From positions 1 to 7,427 of the forward strand of contig USRA01000078.1 of assembly GCA_900557035.1 (NCBI GenBank): a stretch of DNA of 7,427 nt, written 5' to 3'. The position numbers and the translations under genes were made by a program. The notes below the pieces were generated by a model. The model worked only from the letters and a program-made list of their open reading frames with translations, had not been told where the DNA came from and did no database searches. Within the stretch, counting starts at the first letter, position 1, and each line of letters opens with the position of its first letter. Below are positions 6,668 through 7,427 of this stretch, piece by piece. Origin of the DNA: an uncultured Prevotella sp. GTDB lineage: Bacteria; Bacteroidota; Bacteroidia; Bacteroidales; Bacteroidaceae.

Positions 6668-7171
6668 TTATATAATAGTGACGAAGTTTTCGATGTGCTC
6701 ATCAATATAGAAAGCCACCTTGCTGGTCCACTCCTCTTCGTTCTCCACAAATTCATCATCGAAATCATCAAACTCAGGGAATTTCTCATAAAGCGCCATG
6801 AAGTCTTCGTCGCTCATATCCCCCTCGATGTCTTCATGATGACTCTTATAGAGGAAATGACTTTTCTTGATAAGCTTTGAAAGCTCCACGAGCCCCCAGT
6901 TACGGAACGCCTTGTCAGTAGGATTCTTCCAGAGGAAGGCACCATAGCCGTTATGGATGAGCTGGATCATACCACCATCCATCATCTCCTCGTGCAGGGT
7001 ATCCCACGCCAGGAGCGTAATCTGGTCGCTATTCAGCTCAGCCATGGTCTCAGCAGTGAGTTCGCCACCAATTGCCTCGCGGATTGCATCCACGAAAGCC
7101 TTCACAAATTCATCCATGCCTGCCTCCGCTGCCTGCTGAAGCACGGCGTCCTGTATCTTAACTTCAATCAT
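6668..7171 (-). CDS. DUF4375/DMP19-like acidic protein of unknown function
   Basis: The protein is 167 residues when started at 7171 (MIEVKIQDAV). The reading frame stays open up to 7213, but the extra 14 residues would run through the promoter -7 box at 7200-7207, so the internal Met is preferred. Residues near DTLHEEMMDGGMIQLIHNGYG (57-77) match the pattern of DUF4375, a family that includes Neisseria DMP19, a dimeric DNA-mimic protein that blocks a transcription repressor. The match is from pattern recognition and unconfirmed. The C-terminal half is very acidic: 18 of 36 residues between positions 113 and 148 are Asp or Glu, in runs such as EFDDFDDEF and ENEEEW. There is no signal peptide or membrane segment, so it should be cytoplasmic. 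It is the first gene of the unit, 18 bp ahead of smpB. A DNA-mimic or protein-binding role is possible, but function is unknown. Confidence 0.85.
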   Translation of the reverse strand: MIEVKIQDAVLQQAAEAGMDEFVKAFVDAIREAIGGELTAETMAELNSDQITLLAWDTLHEEMMDGGMIQLIHNGYGAFLWKNPTDKAFRNWGLVELSKLIKKSHFLYKSHHEDIEGDMSDEDFMALYEKFPEFDDFDDEFVENEEEWTSKVAFYIDEHIENFVTII

Positions 7172-7199
7172 AATCTTCAAAATTGCTATTTTCAGTTTG

Positions 7200-7230
7200 C
7201 AAAGATACATCAAAATAGGGACAAACCCAA
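7200..7230 (-). promoter_or_regulatory. Probable promoter of the DUF4375-smpB-metH-HAD unit
   Basis: On the minus strand TATCTTTG (7207-7200) matches the TAnnTTTG -7 box exactly. At 19 bp upstream the -33 position reads TTGG (7230-7227), three of four bases of TTTG; an exact TTTG (7225-7222) is only 14 bp away. Transcription would begin near 7193, about 22 bases ahead of the preferred start at 7171. The -7 box is well supported, the -33 box less so. Confidence 0.65.
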
Positions 7231-7266
7231 GAAAAAATCTAAATATTAGGTTAAAGAGTTAAAAAG

Positions 7267-7286
7267 AATACTCATTTTTGGGTATT
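7267..7286. promoter_or_regulatory. Dyad overlapping the -33 box of the rightward promoter
   Basis: AATAC (7267-7271) and GTATT (7282-7286) form an inverted repeat with a 10-bp spacer; with a T-G wobble the stem extends to 7 bp around ATTTTT. It covers the TTTG at 7277-7280, the likely -33 box of the plus-strand promoter. Its position would suit a repressor site. The repeat is short and the region AT-rich, so chance is a real possibility. Confidence 0.25.
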
Positions 7287-7310
7287 TTACAGATATTTTT
7301 TGTACTTTTG
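7277..7310 (+). promoter_or_regulatory. Bacteroidetes-type promoter for the rightward gene
   Basis: TTTG (7277-7280) is followed after 22 bp by TACTTTTG (7303-7310), an exact -7 box with a spacer slightly longer than the usual 19-21 bp. Transcription would start near 7317, giving a leader of about 84 bases before the ATG at 7401. It diverges from the leftward promoter near 7200; the two predicted start sites are about 125 bp apart. Confidence 0.7.
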
Positions 7311-7400
7311 TGGTCGGAATTGAGGTTATCAAGCCAATGTTTCAGCAAAATAAGAAGAATTTATACTTATATATATTCATTAATATAAAATTTAGCGAAT

Positions 7401-7427
7401 ATGATCTATTCTAAAGAAGTAGACAAC
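7401..7427 (+). CDS. 5' end of a rightward gene cut by the window edge
   Basis: An ATG at 7401 opens a frame of nine codons (MIYSKEVDN) that continues past the window edge. It is supported by the consensus promoter 90 bp upstream and by the AT-rich sequence just before the ATG, which is typical of starts in this group. Nine residues are too few to name the protein. The start could also lie further downstream. Confidence 0.5.

Noticed and set aside
6650..7200. A tmRNA (ssrA) gene near smpB
   Set aside because: The sequence on both sides of smpB is occupied by protein-coding genes, and no tRNA-like acceptor or tag-coding structure was seen.
7172..7213. A longer start for the DUF4375 gene at 7213
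   Set aside because: The added 14 residues span the -7 promoter box at 7200-7207 and lie upstream of the predicted transcription start; the internal Met at 7171 fits better.

Overview
The window looks like a chromosomal segment from a Bacteroidales bacterium, most likely of the Prevotella/Segatella group. The evidence is the protein families and the promoters: four promoter-like sites match the Bacteroidetes pattern (TTTG, about 19-22 bp, TAnnTTTG), and start codons are preceded by AT-rich sequence rather than strong Shine-Dalgarno motifs. The genus is an inference from sequence character, not from a search.

All seven complete genes lie on the minus strand, so they are transcribed from right to left. 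They fall into two apparent transcription units. The right-hand unit begins at a promoter near 7200 and reads: an acidic DUF4375/DMP19-like protein, smpB, metH and a HAD-family phosphatase. Gaps are 18, 3 and 73 bp. It ends at a perfect 11-bp hairpin (2650-2676). The left-hand unit begins at a consensus promoter (2608-2638) and reads: a type I methionine aminopeptidase with an N-terminal extension, tsaD, then a stand-alone CinA C-terminal domain protein (pncC type). Gaps are 27 and 12 bp. It ends at a long hairpin (68-105). Immediately beyond that hairpin is another consensus minus-strand promoter (38-68) for a gene off the left edge. At the right edge a divergent plus-strand promoter (7277-7310) leads to a coding region whose first nine codons (7401-7427) are visible.

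Much of the content serves translation and methionine: removal of initiator Met (map), tRNA t6A modification (tsaD), rescue of stalled ribosomes (smpB) and methionine synthesis (metH). pncC salvages NMN in the pyridine nucleotide cycle. The HAD enzyme and the DUF4375 protein have no assigned substrate or role from sequence.

I see no mobile element, CRISPR array, tRNA, rRNA or defence system. Most of this is ordinary core genome. The points most worth a second look are: MetH ends exactly where its reactivation domain should begin; the DUF4375 protein in front of smpB has a strongly acidic C-terminal half that recalls DNA-mimic proteins; the aminopeptidase has a PxxP-containing extension; and at two junctions the terminator tail also supplies the -33 box of the next promoter.
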